DNA of 64,000 nt from an uncultured bacterium (lineage in GTDB: Bacteria; Bacteroidota; Bacteroidia; Bacteroidales; Bacteroidaceae). The translations under genes were made by a program, and so were the position numbers. This document shows, in pieces, positions 45,963 through 55,843 of the stretch. The notes below the pieces were generated by a model. It ran no database searches. It was not told the origin of the DNA and was given only the letters and a program-made list of their open reading frames with translations. Numbering within the stretch: the stretch's first letter is position 1; every line of letters starts with the position of its first letter. Location: assembly GCA_905214625.1 (NCBI GenBank), contig CAJMMQ010000014.1, positions 6,331 through 70,330 on the forward strand, given 5' to 3'.

Positions 45963-48900
45963 CTATACCTGCTGGCCGCCATCGCTTGGCGAGTCAGCGG
46001 CAGGAGGAAGGCTGCGCGCAGGCATCAGCCGCTCCTGCATGCGCCGGAACACCACGAACAGCGGTGGCACCACAAACAGCAGCGCCACCGTGCCCACGAG
46101 CATGCCGCCCACGGTGCCAACACCGACAGAGATGTTGCCGTTGGCGCCCACGCCCGTTGAAAACATCATAGGCAGCATGCCGAATATCATTGTGAGAGAC
46201 GTCATAAGTATAGGTCTCAGGCGCACCTTGGCTGCCGACACGGCGGCCTGCATCAGACTCATGCCGCTGCGGCGGCGGTCGGAAGCATACTCAGTGAGCA
46301 GTATCGCCGTCTTTGAGAGCAGGCCGATAAGCATTATGAGGCCAGTCTGCAGGTATATGTTGTTTTCGAGGCCGAACATCCTTGCAAACAAGAAGCTGCC
46401 GGCCAGTCCGAAGGGAACGGACAGGATAACCGCCAGCGGCACGAAGAGGCTCTCATAGAGCGCGCAGAGAATAAGGTATATAAACACTACGCATATGGCG
46501 AACACCAACGCGGCCGTGTTTCCTGACGACGACTCCTCGCGCGACATTCCTCCGAACTCGAAGCCGTAGCCCGTAGGCAGCGTCTGCCCCGCCACCTCTC
46601 TCACGGCCTCGATGGTCTGTCCCGAGCTATAGCCCGCAGCGGCCGAACCGTTGACCTGTATGGCAGAAAAGAGGTTGAAGCGCGTCAGCACCTCGGAGCC
46701 ATAGACCCTTGTAAGCCTGAGATACTGGCTCACGGGCGACATGAGGCCATTATCGCCGCGCACAAACATGTTGTTGAGCGACTCGGTGTCGAGCCTGAAC
46801 TCAGGGGGCGCCTGCACCATAACGCGGTAGAGCTTGGAGAAGCGGTTCATGTTAGAGGCGTAGTTGCCCCCGATGTATCCCGACAGGGTGCCGAGCACAT
46901 CGGCAGGCGACACCCCGTTGCGCTTGCAGCGGGCAGCGTCAACCTCAACGAGATACTGCGGGAACTTTGTGTCGAACGACGTTGTGGCGCGCCCTATCTC
47001 GGGGCGTTTGTTAAGGGCATCTAGAAACTGTCTTGTATATTTCAGTAAGTCGTCAGTGGTGCCGCCCTTCTGGTCTTGCACATACACCTCGAATCCGCTG
47101 CTCACGCCGTAGCCCGGAATCATGGGCCGCGTGAAGGCCATTATGTCGGCACTCGAGATAAAGGCCGTCTTGCGCTGTATCTCTTCTATCACGGCCTCGA
47201 GGGCGTCTTCCTTGTCGGGGCGCTCGCTCCAGTCTTTCAGTCGTATGGTGAACATGCCGTTGCATGCCCCCTGGCCGCTGAGCGTGGAGTTGCCCGTGGT
47301 GTTCGACTGCAGCTCAATCTGTGGGATTGAGCGCAGGCAGCTGTCCACCTGCTCCATTACCTTGCGCGTTTCGCTGACGCTGTTTCCGGGAGAGGTGCGC
47401 ACGTCGACAAACACGGTGCCCATATCCTCGTTGGGCACAAAACCCGTCTTGGTTGTCATCATCAGCACTACCAAACCACCGCAGGCAACGGCCAGCAGCA
47501 GGCCTGCCAGCCACTTGCGCTTCAGCATGAACAGCACGCCAGCCTTGTAGCGCATGACGATACTTCCGAAGGCCGCGTCGAAGGCTATATGGAACCTTGA
47601 AGAGAAGCTCATCTTCTTGCCGCCGGCGGCATCCTCATGCGGGGTCATTATCAGCGAGCAGAGGGCAGGACTGAGCGTAAGCGCGTTAATCAGCGATATG
47701 GCCACGGCGGCGGCCATGGTTAATCCGAACTGCGTGTAGAATGTGCCTGTTGTGCCTCCGATAAAGCTTACGGGTATGAACACTGCCATGAATACAAAAG
47801 GTGGTGGTGACGAGCGCGGAGGTGATGCCGTCCATGGCGCCGACGGTGGCAAGATATGAAGAGCGGCAGCCATCGTCGAACTTTGCCTGGACGGCTTCAA
47901 CCACGACAATCGCGTCGTCTACCACCGTGCCTATGACCAGCACTAGCGCAAACAGCGTAAGCATGTTGAGGCTGAAACCGGCAATATAGAGGAAGGCAAA
48001 CGTGCCTACAAGCGAAACGATGATAGACAGGGCCGGAATAAGCGTTGAACGGAAGCTCTGGAGGAATATATACACAACAAGCACCACGAGGACTATTGCC
48101 TCGGCAAGAGTCTTTACCACATTCTTTATCGACGCGTCGAGAAAGTCTTTGGTGCTCATAAGGTCGGCAATCTTTATTCCCTCGGGCAGCGTCTCTGATA
48201 TCTCGGCCACGGTGCGGTCTATCTCCTCGATAATCTCGTTGGCATTAGAGCCTGAGGTCTGGGCTATCATGATGTTGCAGCCCGGATGCCCGTTAACCTC
48301 ATTGATATAATCGTAGGCGCGCGTGCCCAGCTCCACGGTAGCCACGTCTTTTAGCCGCAGCACGCCGCCGTCGGGAAGCGACTTGATGACCAGGTTCTCG
48401 TAATCGGCTTCGTTCTCGTAACGTCCGCGATACTTCAGCACATACTGAAAGGTGTTGCCGGCTTCAGCCCCAAGCGTGCCGGTGGCGGCCTCAACGTTCT
48501 GCTCGTCAAGCACGGAGGTTATGTCGGCAGGTATAAGGTTATACTGCCGCATCTTGTTGGGGTCGAGCCAGATGCGCATGGAGTACTCGTAGCCAAACAC
48601 GTTAACCTCGCCCACCCCGGCGATACGCGACAGGCGGGGTTCTATGTTTATCTTCATGTAGTTAGTGAGAAAGGCCTCGTCAAAAGAGTCGTCAGGGCTG
48701 TACACCGCCAGCTGCTTAATGTTGCTGGTCTGGCGCTTGCGCACGGTGATGCCGCTCTTGGTGACTTCGGCAGGCAGCAGTCCCTGAGCCGTAGCTATTC
48801 TATTCTGCACGTTCACGGTGGCCATGTCGGGGTCGGTGCCTTGACGGAAATACACACTTATCTTAGCCGAGCCGTTATTTGACGACGTTGAAGTCATATA

Positions 48901-49131
48901 GGTCATGTTCTCAACACCGTTAAGAGCCTCCTCAAGCGGAACTACCACACTCTTCTGCACCGTCTCGGCGTTTGCGCCGCTATATGTTGCCGACACGCTC
49001 ACCGTGGGCGGCGCTATCTCGGGAAACTGCTCTATCGGCAGTTGCGCCAGGCCTATAAGCCCCAAGATAAATATAAGTACGGATATCACCCCTGCCAGTA
49101 TCGGGCGGTCAATGAATGTCTTTATCTTCAT
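45963..49131 (-). pseudogene. RND multidrug efflux transporter (HAE1/AcrB type) with an internal frameshift
   Basis: Inner-membrane proton-driven pump. Two overlapping frames together give about 1055 residues, the normal size. The first covers TM1 and the early porter domain (MKIKTFIDRPILAGVI...) through TM4 with its essential Asp pair in GTVVDDAIVVVEA, then leaves frame just after LVTTTF. The second resumes at FVFMAVFIPVSFIGGTTG and carries the remaining helices to the C-terminus. The change is a one-base excess in the A4 run at 47796-47799 (three would restore the frame). It may be a real inactivating mutation, a sequencing error or slippage-based expression. The start is ATG 49131; a GTG three codons up is less likely. 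It follows the adaptor gene by nine bases. Confidence 0.85.
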
Positions 49132-49140
49132 AGGGCACAC

Positions 49141-50262
49141 TTATTTACTGTTAGATTCAGACGTCTTGCCGGTAACCACCGCTGTTCCCTCGCGAATAAG
49201 CCCGGCCCCTTCGGCAATTATAACATCACCCGGCTCAAGCCCGGAAAGCACGATATAGTTTTGTCCGTCATTATACTTATACACGGTTATCGGGGCCGAC
49301 TGTGTCTTGCCGTCTACCACTTTCCACACAAACACACGGTTCTGATGCTCGTATGTGGCGGCCTGCGGAATAACGATACAGTCTTTATGCACGCCGGGCA
49401 CCACCACCGATGCACTGCCGCCGTTGCGCAGCAGATGCCGCGGATTGCCGAACGCCGCCCTTATGCTTACGGCCCCCGTGCCCGAATCAACAGTTCCGCC
49501 AATGGCCGTGATGCGCCCCTGCAGGCCGTACTTTTTGCCGTTGCTCATGTTCAGCGTAACGGCAGGAAACTTCTTTTTAGCCTCGTCGAGCGAGCCATAC
49601 TCCTGTATCAAATCAAGCATCTGGCTCTCTGCCATTGAGAAATAGGCATAAATCTCCGAATCGTCAGACACCGTTACGAGGGGCTCCTCTATCGTGCTGC
49701 CGACAAGGGCTCCGACACGATACGGAATCATGCTCGCCACGCCGTCTACGGGGCTTTTCACCTCAGTGTAAGACAAGTCGTTGGCTGCGCACGTAAGCTC
49801 GGCCTTGGCCTGAGCCACGGCAGCCTCTGCCTCGTTCAGCGAGTTGAACGCTGTCTTGCGCTCATAGTCTGACACCACGTTCCTCTTATAAAGCGCATCC
49901 TTGCTTTCGGCCGTAAGCCTGGCCGTGCGCAGCTTTGCCTCCGCGCTCTTCAGGTTGGCCCGGGCGGTTTCGAGTGCAGCCTTATACGGCACCTGGTCTA
50001 TCACGAAAAGCACCTGTCCGCGCCTCACCTTGTCGCCCTCATTAATACGTATTTCGGTTATCGTGCCGTCTACTTGCGGACGAATTTCAACGGCCTGCCG
50101 CCCCTTTAGCGTAGCTGTATATGCCGACTGCAGCGTAAAGTCTCTCTTAGCGACAGTAAGCGTCTTATACTTCTCGCCCGGCAGCGCCTGCTTCTTGTCG
50201 CTGCAAGCACTCGGCAGCAACACGCAGCACACAACGAGTAAAATATCTGCCTTAATGTTCAT
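49141..50262 (-). CDS. RND efflux membrane fusion lipoprotein (AcrA/MexA type)
   Basis: Periplasmic adaptor for the adjacent RND pump. From ATG 50262 the protein has 373 residues and begins with a lipoprotein signal (MNIKADILLVVCCVLLPSAC; lipid attachment at Cys20). It then shows the lipoyl half IRPQVDGTITEIRINEGDKV (about 61-80), a helical hairpin (about 95-160), the second half NDLSYTEVKSPVDGVASM (about 160-177), a beta-barrel domain and a membrane-proximal C-terminal region. An upstream extension of 28 codons would destroy the signal peptide and was rejected. The outer-membrane channel gene of this pump is not present nearby. It is divergent from the LytS/LytTR genes, with a shared 367-base control region. 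Confidence 0.9.
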   Translation of the reverse strand: MNIKADILLVVCCVLLPSACSDKKQALPGEKYKTLTVAKRDFTLQSAYTATLKGRQAVEIRPQVDGTITEIRINEGDKVRRGQVLFVIDQVPYKAALETARANLKSAEAKLRTARLTAESKDALYKRNVVSDYERKTAFNSLNEAEAAVAQAKAELTCAANDLSYTEVKSPVDGVASMIPYRVGALVGSTIEEPLVTVSDDSEIYAYFSMAESQMLDLIQEYGSLDEAKKKFPAVTLNMSNGKKYGLQGRITAIGGTVDSGTGAVSIRAAFGNPRHLLRNGGSASVVVPGVHKDCIVIPQAATYEHQNRVFVWKVVDGKTQSAPITVYKYNDGQNYIVLSGLEPGDVIIAEGAGLIREGTAVVTGKTSESNSK

Positions 50263-50448
50263 ACTTATATTACTTTTATTTAAAACGTCAAAAAAAACAT
50301 AAAGTGCCGGAAGCCTTAACAAGCAACAAACAACGGCAACCGGCACCTGGCGTTACGAAAATACGACGCAACCGGAGTATCCTCAAAACAACCATACAAA
50401 TTGAACAGGATGATGCAAATTTATGCATAATGCCCGTTAGTATGAACA

Positions 50449-50483
50449 ATGTGGTGACAAACGGCAGATATGTGGTGACAAAC
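50449..50483. promoter_or_regulatory. Direct repeats, candidate LytTR regulator site
   Basis: ATGTGGTGACAAAC occurs exactly twice, at 50449-50462 and 50470-50483, 21 bases apart (two helical turns). LytTR-domain regulators bind such direct repeats. The site ends 37 bases upstream of the kinase operon's -7 box and about 100 bases from the RND adaptor's likely promoter, so it could control both. The rest of 50263-50629 contains only the promoter and small ORF described separately. Confidence 0.55.
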
Positions 50484-50520
50484 AACAATGCCCACCTGCA
50501 TTTTCATCCGATAAAAGAAG

Positions 50521-50528
50521 TATCTTTG
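50521..50528 (+). promoter_or_regulatory. -7 box of the LytS-LytTR operon
   Basis: TATCTTTG matches the Bacteroidota -7 consensus exactly. No TTTG at -33 is present, which suits an activator-dependent promoter. The leader is about 98 bases. Confidence 0.6.
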
Positions 50529-50543
50529 CACTGTTGCTGCGTC

Positions 50544-50633
50544 ATGCCAAAACATACCCTGCCCTGCCCATGCTGCGGCGCGGCCGGACATGCCGCAGCA
50601 CAGCCATACCTCAACAAAACACCGCACTCATGA
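50544..50633 (+). CDS. Possible 29-residue Cys-rich leader peptide
   Basis: A short frame lies wholly inside the kinase leader: MPKHTLPCPCCGAAGHAAAQ followed by PYLNKTPHS. Its TGA overlaps the kinase ATG in the four-base ATGA arrangement, so translation could be coupled. It has three cysteines in CPCCG, a metal- or redox-binding-like knuckle. It begins about 12 bases after the predicted transcript start. There is no independent evidence that it is translated. Confidence 0.35.
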   Translation: MPKHTLPCPCCGAAGHAAAQPYLNKTPHS

Positions 50634-51634
50634 AAAATAGCCACATAGCCCTATACGTAGACCTGCTGTTCTGCCTCGTAATAATGCCGCTGACAATAAC
50701 GCTGCTGCCCGTAGACCGGTGGATTGTCAACAACACGGCATTCCTGATAGCCCTCGTTGCCTACGTCTATGCCCTTTACTTCGTCTACCGCCGGGCGTGC
50801 ATACCCAAGCTGTTCATGCAGAAGAAATACATGCACATAGCCCTGCTCATGCTGGCCCTTGCCACCGCCACCCTGCTGCTTACCCGCTTCCCCCTGCCTG
50901 CCGGCTACACCGGCACGCAGAGGCAGACAGACGCGCGGCTGCACATGCGGACACAGACCATATGGTTCTTCTTCCTCATGGTAACCGGATTCTCGCTTGC
51001 CATAGAGCTTACGTTCGAGCTGTTCAGGCAGATACTGATGAAGCAGGAAATTGCCGCTGAAAAAGACAAGGCCGAGCTAGGCCTCTACAAGGCACAGATA
51101 AATCCCCACTTCCTCTTCAACACCCTCAACACCCTATACGCCCTGGTGCTGACAGGCTCCGACAAAGCCGAACAGGCTTTCGTAAAATTCTCCGACATAC
51201 TACACTATATGTACCAGCAGGCCCACACTGAGACAATACCGATAGAAAAAGAGATTGAATACATAAGGCAATACACCTACCTACAGGAGCTGAGGCTAAA
51301 CCGCCACACAAAGGTGGAGCTGACCGCCGAAGCCGACAACGGGCTGCAGCCCGTGCCCCCCATGATACTTATAACGCTTATAGAGAACGCCTTTAAATAC
51401 GGCACGTCGGCCGAAACCGACTGCCGCATAGGCATAAGCATAAGGCTGAAAGACGGATGCCTCGCCTTCAGCACTACAAACAGGATTATGAGAAAAGGAG
51501 ACCCCGGCCGCAAGGGCATAGGCATGGCCAACTGCCGCAGGCGCCTCGAGATGCTCTACCCCGGGCGCTTTGAGCTTGAGGCACGGCCCGAGGGCGATAC
51601 ATACATAACAAAACTTAAAATAATGCTGCAATGA
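50630..51634 (+). CDS. LytS-type membrane histidine kinase
   Basis: Sensor kinase of the His_kinase (LytS/YehU) family, 334 residues from ATG 50630; a longer frame upstream lacks sense as a protein start. There are four membrane helices (about 7-26, 34-53, 67-85, 110-130), a short linker, the phospho-acceptor motif LYKAQINPHFLFNTLNTLYAL (His160) and a HATPase domain with PPMILITLIENAFKYG (about 240-255) and GRKGIGMANCRRRLEMLYP. It overlaps the regulator by four bases. No extracytoplasmic sensor domain is visible, so the signal is probably sensed in the membrane. The divergent RND pump is a plausible target. Confidence 0.9.
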   Translation: MKNSHIALYVDLLFCLVIMPLTITLLPVDRWIVNNTAFLIALVAYVYALYFVYRRACIPKLFMQKKYMHIALLMLALATATLLLTRFPLPAGYTGTQRQTDARLHMRTQTIWFFFLMVTGFSLAIELTFELFRQILMKQEIAAEKDKAELGLYKAQINPHFLFNTLNTLYALVLTGSDKAEQAFVKFSDILHYMYQQAHTETIPIEKEIEYIRQYTYLQELRLNRHTKVELTAEADNGLQPVPPMILITLIENAFKYGTSAETDCRIGISIRLKDGCLAFSTTNRIMRKGDPGRKGIGMANCRRRLEMLYPGRFELEARPEGDTYITKLKIMLQ

Positions 51635-52341
51635 AAGACATCAGCTGCATAGCCATTGACGACGAGCCCATGTCGCTGCTCGTTATAGAACAGTTCTGCA
51701 GGCGGAGGGGCGGCATCAGCCTCGCCGCATACAGCGAGCCGCAGGCAGGCGCCGGGGAGATACTGCGCACAAAGCCGCCGCTCGTGTTCCTCGACATACA
51801 GATGGGCAGCGCCAGCGGGCTCGACATTGCCCGGTGCGTGCCCCCAGGCACATGCGTCATATTCACCACGGCCCATGCCCGATACGCGCTCGAGGGGTTC
51901 AACCTCGACGCCGTAGACTTCCTGTACAAGCCTTTCGCCTACGAAAGGTTCTGCCGCGCAGTAGACAAGGCCGTAAGGCGCATCGCCGACGGCCGCGGCG
52001 AGACGCGCCACATCACCGTAAAGCAAGAATACCCTAACGTGAACATACCCCTCGGCGACATTCTTTATGTCGAGGCCCTGGGCAATTATGTAAAAATCGT
52101 AAGGACGACCGGCGAAAACGTGCTTACGCGCACAAACATGAAAGCCATGATGCAGATGCTGCCCGCAGCGCAGTTCATAAGGATACACCGCTCCTACATC
52201 ATACCCGTAAACAGGGCCGGCAGCTTTAACAGGCAGCACGTATGGCTGAGGGGAGCAGACAGGCCCCTGCCCATAGGGCAGCAATACTCCGGCAACGTTT
52301 ATTCGAGAATGAGCCCCCGAGGCTCCACGGATGGCGGATAA
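51631..52341 (+). CDS. LytTR-family response regulator
   Basis: DNA-binding response regulator, 236 residues: a receiver domain (acidic pair Asp10-Asp11, phospho-acceptor Asp55 in VFLDIQMG, Lys100 in FLYKPF) and a LytTR DNA-binding domain from about 130 to 230 (IPLGDILYVEALGNYVKIV; FIRIHRSYIIPVNRAGSF). The start codon overlaps the kinase stop (ATGA). The 21-bp-spaced direct repeats upstream of the operon are the candidate site. A moderate hairpin follows. Confidence 0.93.
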   Translation: MKDISCIAIDDEPMSLLVIEQFCRRRGGISLAAYSEPQAGAGEILRTKPPLVFLDIQMGSASGLDIARCVPPGTCVIFTTAHARYALEGFNLDAVDFLYKPFAYERFCRAVDKAVRRIADGRGETRHITVKQEYPNVNIPLGDILYVEALGNYVKIVRTTGENVLTRTNMKAMMQMLPAAQFIRIHRSYIIPVNRAGSFNRQHVWLRGADRPLPIGQQYSGNVYSRMSPRGSTDGG

Positions 52342-52364
52342 GCCCCGAAAAAGGCAGGCAGCAG

Positions 52365-52397
52365 GCGTGGTGAACAGACAGAGCCACGCTGTTTTCT
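52365..52397 (+). terminator. Terminator after the LytTR regulator
   Basis: GCGTGG (52365-52370) pairs with CCACGC (52384-52389), loop 13, then TGTTTTCTT. The stem is short, so confidence is moderate. Confidence 0.5.
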
Positions 52398-52508
52398 TAC
52401 AGTAACAAACCGTTGGCGAAATTGTTTATGCTCTTTTATGGCAGACACTTACGATTTGCTGCATTTCTAATAATCTTACTTACAGTTTCAACCTGCTTCC
52501 GACAAGTA

Positions 52509-52596
52509 TGCAAAAGGTATCCTTTTATAGTACAAAAGATTGTCTTTCATAAAACGAAAAGCCATGTCTTGCAGGCTGAAAAGACACCATTTAAAA
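52509..52596. repeat. 22-bp palindromic-unit array, class 1 (copy 4)
   Basis: Units start at 52509, 52531, 52553 and 52575. The first contains GCAAAAGG and CCTTTT; in the last two the A-tract slips by one base. The array occupies the gap between the LytTR gene and the TonB-dependent receptor. The rest of 52342-52826 holds a terminator and promoter; a 109-codon frame here overlaps the array and is not credible. Confidence 0.75.
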
Positions 52597-52748
52597 CTGT
52601 AACCACAGACATGCCATTCAAAATAATTCCGCCAACGGATAATAATAATGAAACGGTAGAACAAAAACTCACATCCGCTACCAATACAACACGTTTATCC
52701 CCCTGCCCTGCAGCTGCGGCAAGCCTAAAAAAATCCCCATAAATAAGG

Positions 52749-52780
52749 ATTGCACGCAAAGAGGGATATATGTAACTTTG
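52749..52780 (+). promoter_or_regulatory. Promoter of the TonB-dependent receptor
   Basis: TAACTTTG (52773-52780) fits TAnnTTTG; ATTG at 52749-52752 is a partial -33 match with 20 bases between. The leader is about 43 bases. Confidence 0.6.
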
Positions 52781-52826
52781 CGGCATCAAAAAAAAGAAAC
52801 AATACAGAACAGCAAAACATACCCAC

Positions 52827-55256
52827 ATGGCAACAAAGACATTCTGCACGGCCGCGGCCGTGATATGGCTAACGGCGGCAGGGGCAACGGCGGCAACAGA
52901 GACACGCCCCGGCGGCCCGGCGGCAACAGGAGCAGCAGAGGTAACAGACACGTCGCGCGTGTATAACCTCGACGAGGTGGTTATAGTTTCGCAGCCCAAG
53001 GAGGCCCTGCTGCTTAGGCAGCAGCCGCTGAGCTCAACGGCACTAGGCGGCGACCTGTCGGCGGCGGGCATAACCGGCCTCAGCGGGCTGGCGCGCTATG
53101 CCCCGTCGGTGGCCGTGCCGGCCTACGGCTCGCGCCTTACGTCGGCAATGTACGTAAGGGGCATAGGCTCGCGCGTGGACAATCCGGCCATAGGCATATA
53201 TTACGACGGGGTGCCGCTGGCAAACAAGGGCATGTTCAACATGCACCTCTACCAGATTGAGCGCGCCGACATACTGCGCGGCCCGCAGGGCACGCTCTAC
53301 GGTATGAACGCCGAGGGCGGCCTGATAAGGCTGTACTCGAAAAACCCGATGAAATATCAGGGCACCGACTTGCGCCTGGGCCTGGGCACCGACTTCAGGC
53401 GCGACATAGAGGCGGCCCACTACTCGGGCCCCCGCGGCAACACGGCCTTCGGCATAGCAGGTTTTTACAGCGGCGGCAACGGATTTATGAAGAACAGCAC
53501 CACCGGCAGCCGCGCCGACGCATACGACGAGGCCGGGGGCAAGGCGCGCCTCGCGGCAAGGCTCGCCCCGGGGCTTACGGCCGACGCCACGGCCGACTAT
53601 CAGTATGTAAGGCAGGGCGCCTTTCCCTACGGCGTGATGAACCCCGCCACGGGCAGCACCCAGGCCCCGGCGGCCAACAGGCAGGGCAGCTACAGGCGCA
53701 ACATGCTCAGCACGGGGCTAAGCCTGAAATACACGGCCCGGCGGTTTACGCTGAACTCGGCAACGGGCTACCAGCTTCTACGCGACTGCATGACCATGGA
53801 CCAGGACTATCTTCCGGCCGACCTGATGCACATGGAGCAGCGGCAGCTGATGAACGCGGTGACGCAGGAGCTGAGCGCCCGGAACAATACGCGCGGCAGA
53901 TGGAAAAGGGCCACGGGCATATACGGCTCGTACCAGTGGCTAAGAACAGACGCCCCCGTGTTTTTCGACGGCGACTTTACAAGCCGCATATCGGGCGGCA
54001 TACAGGAGGCCATATATGGCGCCATACTTAAGGCCATGGCCGACAGAATGGCGGCGGCGGGCATGCCGCAGGCGGCGGCCGAGCAGGCAGCGGCGGCGGC
54101 CATAGAGCAGGCCGGAGGCGTAAGCGTGGGAGCAGACATGAGGGTGCCGGCAGTATTCAACACGCCGCAGCTCAACGTAGGCGTGTTCCACGAGTCGAAC
54201 ATAAGCCTTACGGGCCGCCTCAGGGCCACCCTCGGGCTGAGGTACGACTACAACAGGGTAAAAGTGAGATACGACACCTATGCCGCAATGGCCATAACGG
54301 CCAGCGTGATGGGGAGGGACGTTGCCAACACGCTGACGTCGAAACTGAACGGTACGGCGCACAACAGCTACACCCAGCTGCTGCCCAAGATAGGGCTGAG
54401 CTACACGACAGACGGCAGCGGCAGCAACGTGTATGCCACCGTGTGCAAGGGCTACAGGGCGGGAGGTTACAACATACAGATGTTCTCGGACATACTGCAG
54501 CACGAGCTCAACGAAAACAGCAGCAAGGCCATGGCCGGAAGCTACGACATACCCCACACCGCGGCCGACTACGACGAGATTAACAACACCATATCGTACA
54601 AGCCCGAGGAGAGCTGGAACTATGAGGCGGGGGCCCACCTTAACCTGTTTGACAATAAGATTCACGCCGACGTGGCCCTCTATTACATGCAGATACGCAA
54701 CCAGCAGCTGTCGGTAATGGCAGGCCAGTACGGCTTTGGCCGCATGATGGTAAATGCGGGCAAGAGCGTAAGCTGGGGCCTCGAGGCCTCGCTGCGCGGC
54801 AGCGCCTTCGACAACCGGCTGTCGTGGTCGGCAGGCTACGGCCTAACGCGTGCCACGTTTAAAGAGTATAACGAAACAGACGGCGACACGGAGATAAGCT
54901 ACAACGGAAAGCGCGTGCCCTTTATCCCCATGCACACGGCAAACGCCAGGGCCGACTACAGCATAAGGTTCGGCCGCACGGCCGTAAAGTCTGTAGTGAT
55001 AGGCGCCGACGTAACGGCCCAGGGGCGCATCTACTGGGACGAGGCCAACACATACAGCCAGCCGTTCTACGCCCTTCTGGGGGCGCATGCCGACATAAAC
55101 TTCGGCGGCGCAAGCCTGAAGCTGTGGTGCCGCAACATAACAGACACCCGCTACAACACCTTCGCCTTCGACAGCAGCGCGTCGGGGCAGACAGTTTATC
55201 TGGCTCAGCGCGGGGCTCCTGTACAGGCCGGAATAGACGTAAGCCTGCATTTCTGA
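52827..55256 (+). CDS. TonB-dependent outer membrane receptor
   Basis: Ligand-gated outer-membrane transporter, 809 residues. It has a signal peptide (about 1-22), a TonB-box-like VYNLDEVVIVS (about 45-55), a plug domain (about 60-180; MYVRGIGSRVDNPAIGIYYDGVPL, ERADILRGPQGTLYGMNAEGGLIRLYSKNP) and a beta-barrel ending in the required aromatic residue (VSLHF). There is no SusC-type carboxypeptidase-like N-terminal domain and no SusD gene next to it, so it is not a classical glycan Sus pair. An Ala-rich loop (about 405-430) interrupts the barrel. Codons are very GC-rich. The ligand (iron chelate, cobamide or other) is unknown. Confidence 0.92.
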   Translation: MATKTFCTAAAVIWLTAAGATAATETRPGGPAATGAAEVTDTSRVYNLDEVVIVSQPKEALLLRQQPLSSTALGGDLSAAGITGLSGLARYAPSVAVPAYGSRLTSAMYVRGIGSRVDNPAIGIYYDGVPLANKGMFNMHLYQIERADILRGPQGTLYGMNAEGGLIRLYSKNPMKYQGTDLRLGLGTDFRRDIEAAHYSGPRGNTAFGIAGFYSGGNGFMKNSTTGSRADAYDEAGGKARLAARLAPGLTADATADYQYVRQGAFPYGVMNPATGSTQAPAANRQGSYRRNMLSTGLSLKYTARRFTLNSATGYQLLRDCMTMDQDYLPADLMHMEQRQLMNAVTQELSARNNTRGRWKRATGIYGSYQWLRTDAPVFFDGDFTSRISGGIQEAIYGAILKAMADRMAAAGMPQAAAEQAAAAAIEQAGGVSVGADMRVPAVFNTPQLNVGVFHESNISLTGRLRATLGLRYDYNRVKVRYDTYAAMAITASVMGRDVANTLTSKLNGTAHNSYTQLLPKIGLSYTTDGSGSNVYATVCKGYRAGGYNIQMFSDILQHELNENSSKAMAGSYDIPHTAADYDEINNTISYKPEESWNYEAGAHLNLFDNKIHADVALYYMQIRNQQLSVMAGQYGFGRMMVNAGKSVSWGLEASLRGSAFDNRLSWSAGYGLTRATFKEYNETDGDTEISYNGKRVPFIPMHTANARADYSIRFGRTAVKSVVIGADVTAQGRIYWDEANTYSQPFYALLGAHADINFGGASLKLWCRNITDTRYNTFAFDSSASGQTVYLAQRGAPVQAGIDVSLHF

Positions 55257-55313
55257 CCACCTATGCAAAATAAAAACCATGACAAGCAACAGTAAAGAAT
55301 AATTATAGAAGAA

Positions 55314-55727
55314 ATGATAAAACAGACAGAACTAACACTGAAGCCGCGCACCCGCGGCTTTCATCTTGTAACCGGCGAAATAATGAGTCAGTTGCCGCAG
55401 CTGCCAAGAAACGGACTGCTGAACCTCTTTGTGAAGCATACAAGCTGCGGACTGTGCATAAACGAAAACGCCGACCCCGACGTGCGCGCCGACATGGAAA
55501 GCATATTCAGCCGCATGGTGCCCGAAAATCAGCCCTGCTATCGCCATACGCTTGAAGGAAGCGACGACATGCCGGCACACGCAAAATCGGTGATATCGGG
55601 TGTAAGCCTCAACATACCCATAACCGGCGGAAGGCTTAACCTGGGCACGTGGCAGGGCATTTATCTCTGCGAATACAGAAGCCACGGCGGCCCGAGGCAC
55701 ATGGTTGCCACAATAATAGGCGAATAA
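55314..55727 (+). CDS. YjbQ family protein (UPF0047)
   Basis: Small conserved protein, 137 residues, of the YjbQ fold; some members show thiamine-phosphate synthase side activity and the true role is unclear. Family residues are seen in FVKHTSCGLCINENADPDVRAD (about 40-61), GSDDMPAHAKSVISGVSLNIP (about 82-102) and the closing LGTWQGIYLCEYR (about 112-124) with metal-binding histidines. It starts 57 bases after the receptor gene with no clear promoter, so it may be co-transcribed. A terminator overlaps its stop. Confidence 0.9.
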   Translation: MIKQTELTLKPRTRGFHLVTGEIMSQLPQLPRNGLLNLFVKHTSCGLCINENADPDVRADMESIFSRMVPENQPCYRHTLEGSDDMPAHAKSVISGVSLNIPITGGRLNLGTWQGIYLCEYRSHGGPRHMVATIIGE

Positions 55728-55757
55728 AATAATCCATAGTTGGGCTATTCGCCTTTT
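55719..55757 (+). terminator. Terminator overlapping the yjbQ stop
   Basis: GGCGAATA (55719-55726, containing the stop codon region) pairs with TATTCGCC (55746-55753), followed by TTTT. Loop of 19 bases. Confidence 0.75.
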
Positions 55758-55843
55758 ATTTGGTTAACCCCAATAAGCATTAGGTAAATATAGTTTTAAT
55801 CCTACAAGTAAATTTATGCTCTCAGCACTCTTATAGTTTCCTG

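Noticed and set aside
52413-52742. 109-codon frame upstream of the TonB-dependent receptor
   Set aside because: It runs through the 22-bp array and translates to a Lys/Thr-rich sequence without domain pattern.
53940-54665. Long antisense frames across the receptor gene
   Set aside because: They are a by-product of GC-rich codons; the plus-strand frame has signal peptide, plug and barrel features.
52827-55256. SusC-type glycan receptor
   Set aside because: It lacks the carboxypeptidase-like N-terminal domain and there is no SusD gene next to it.
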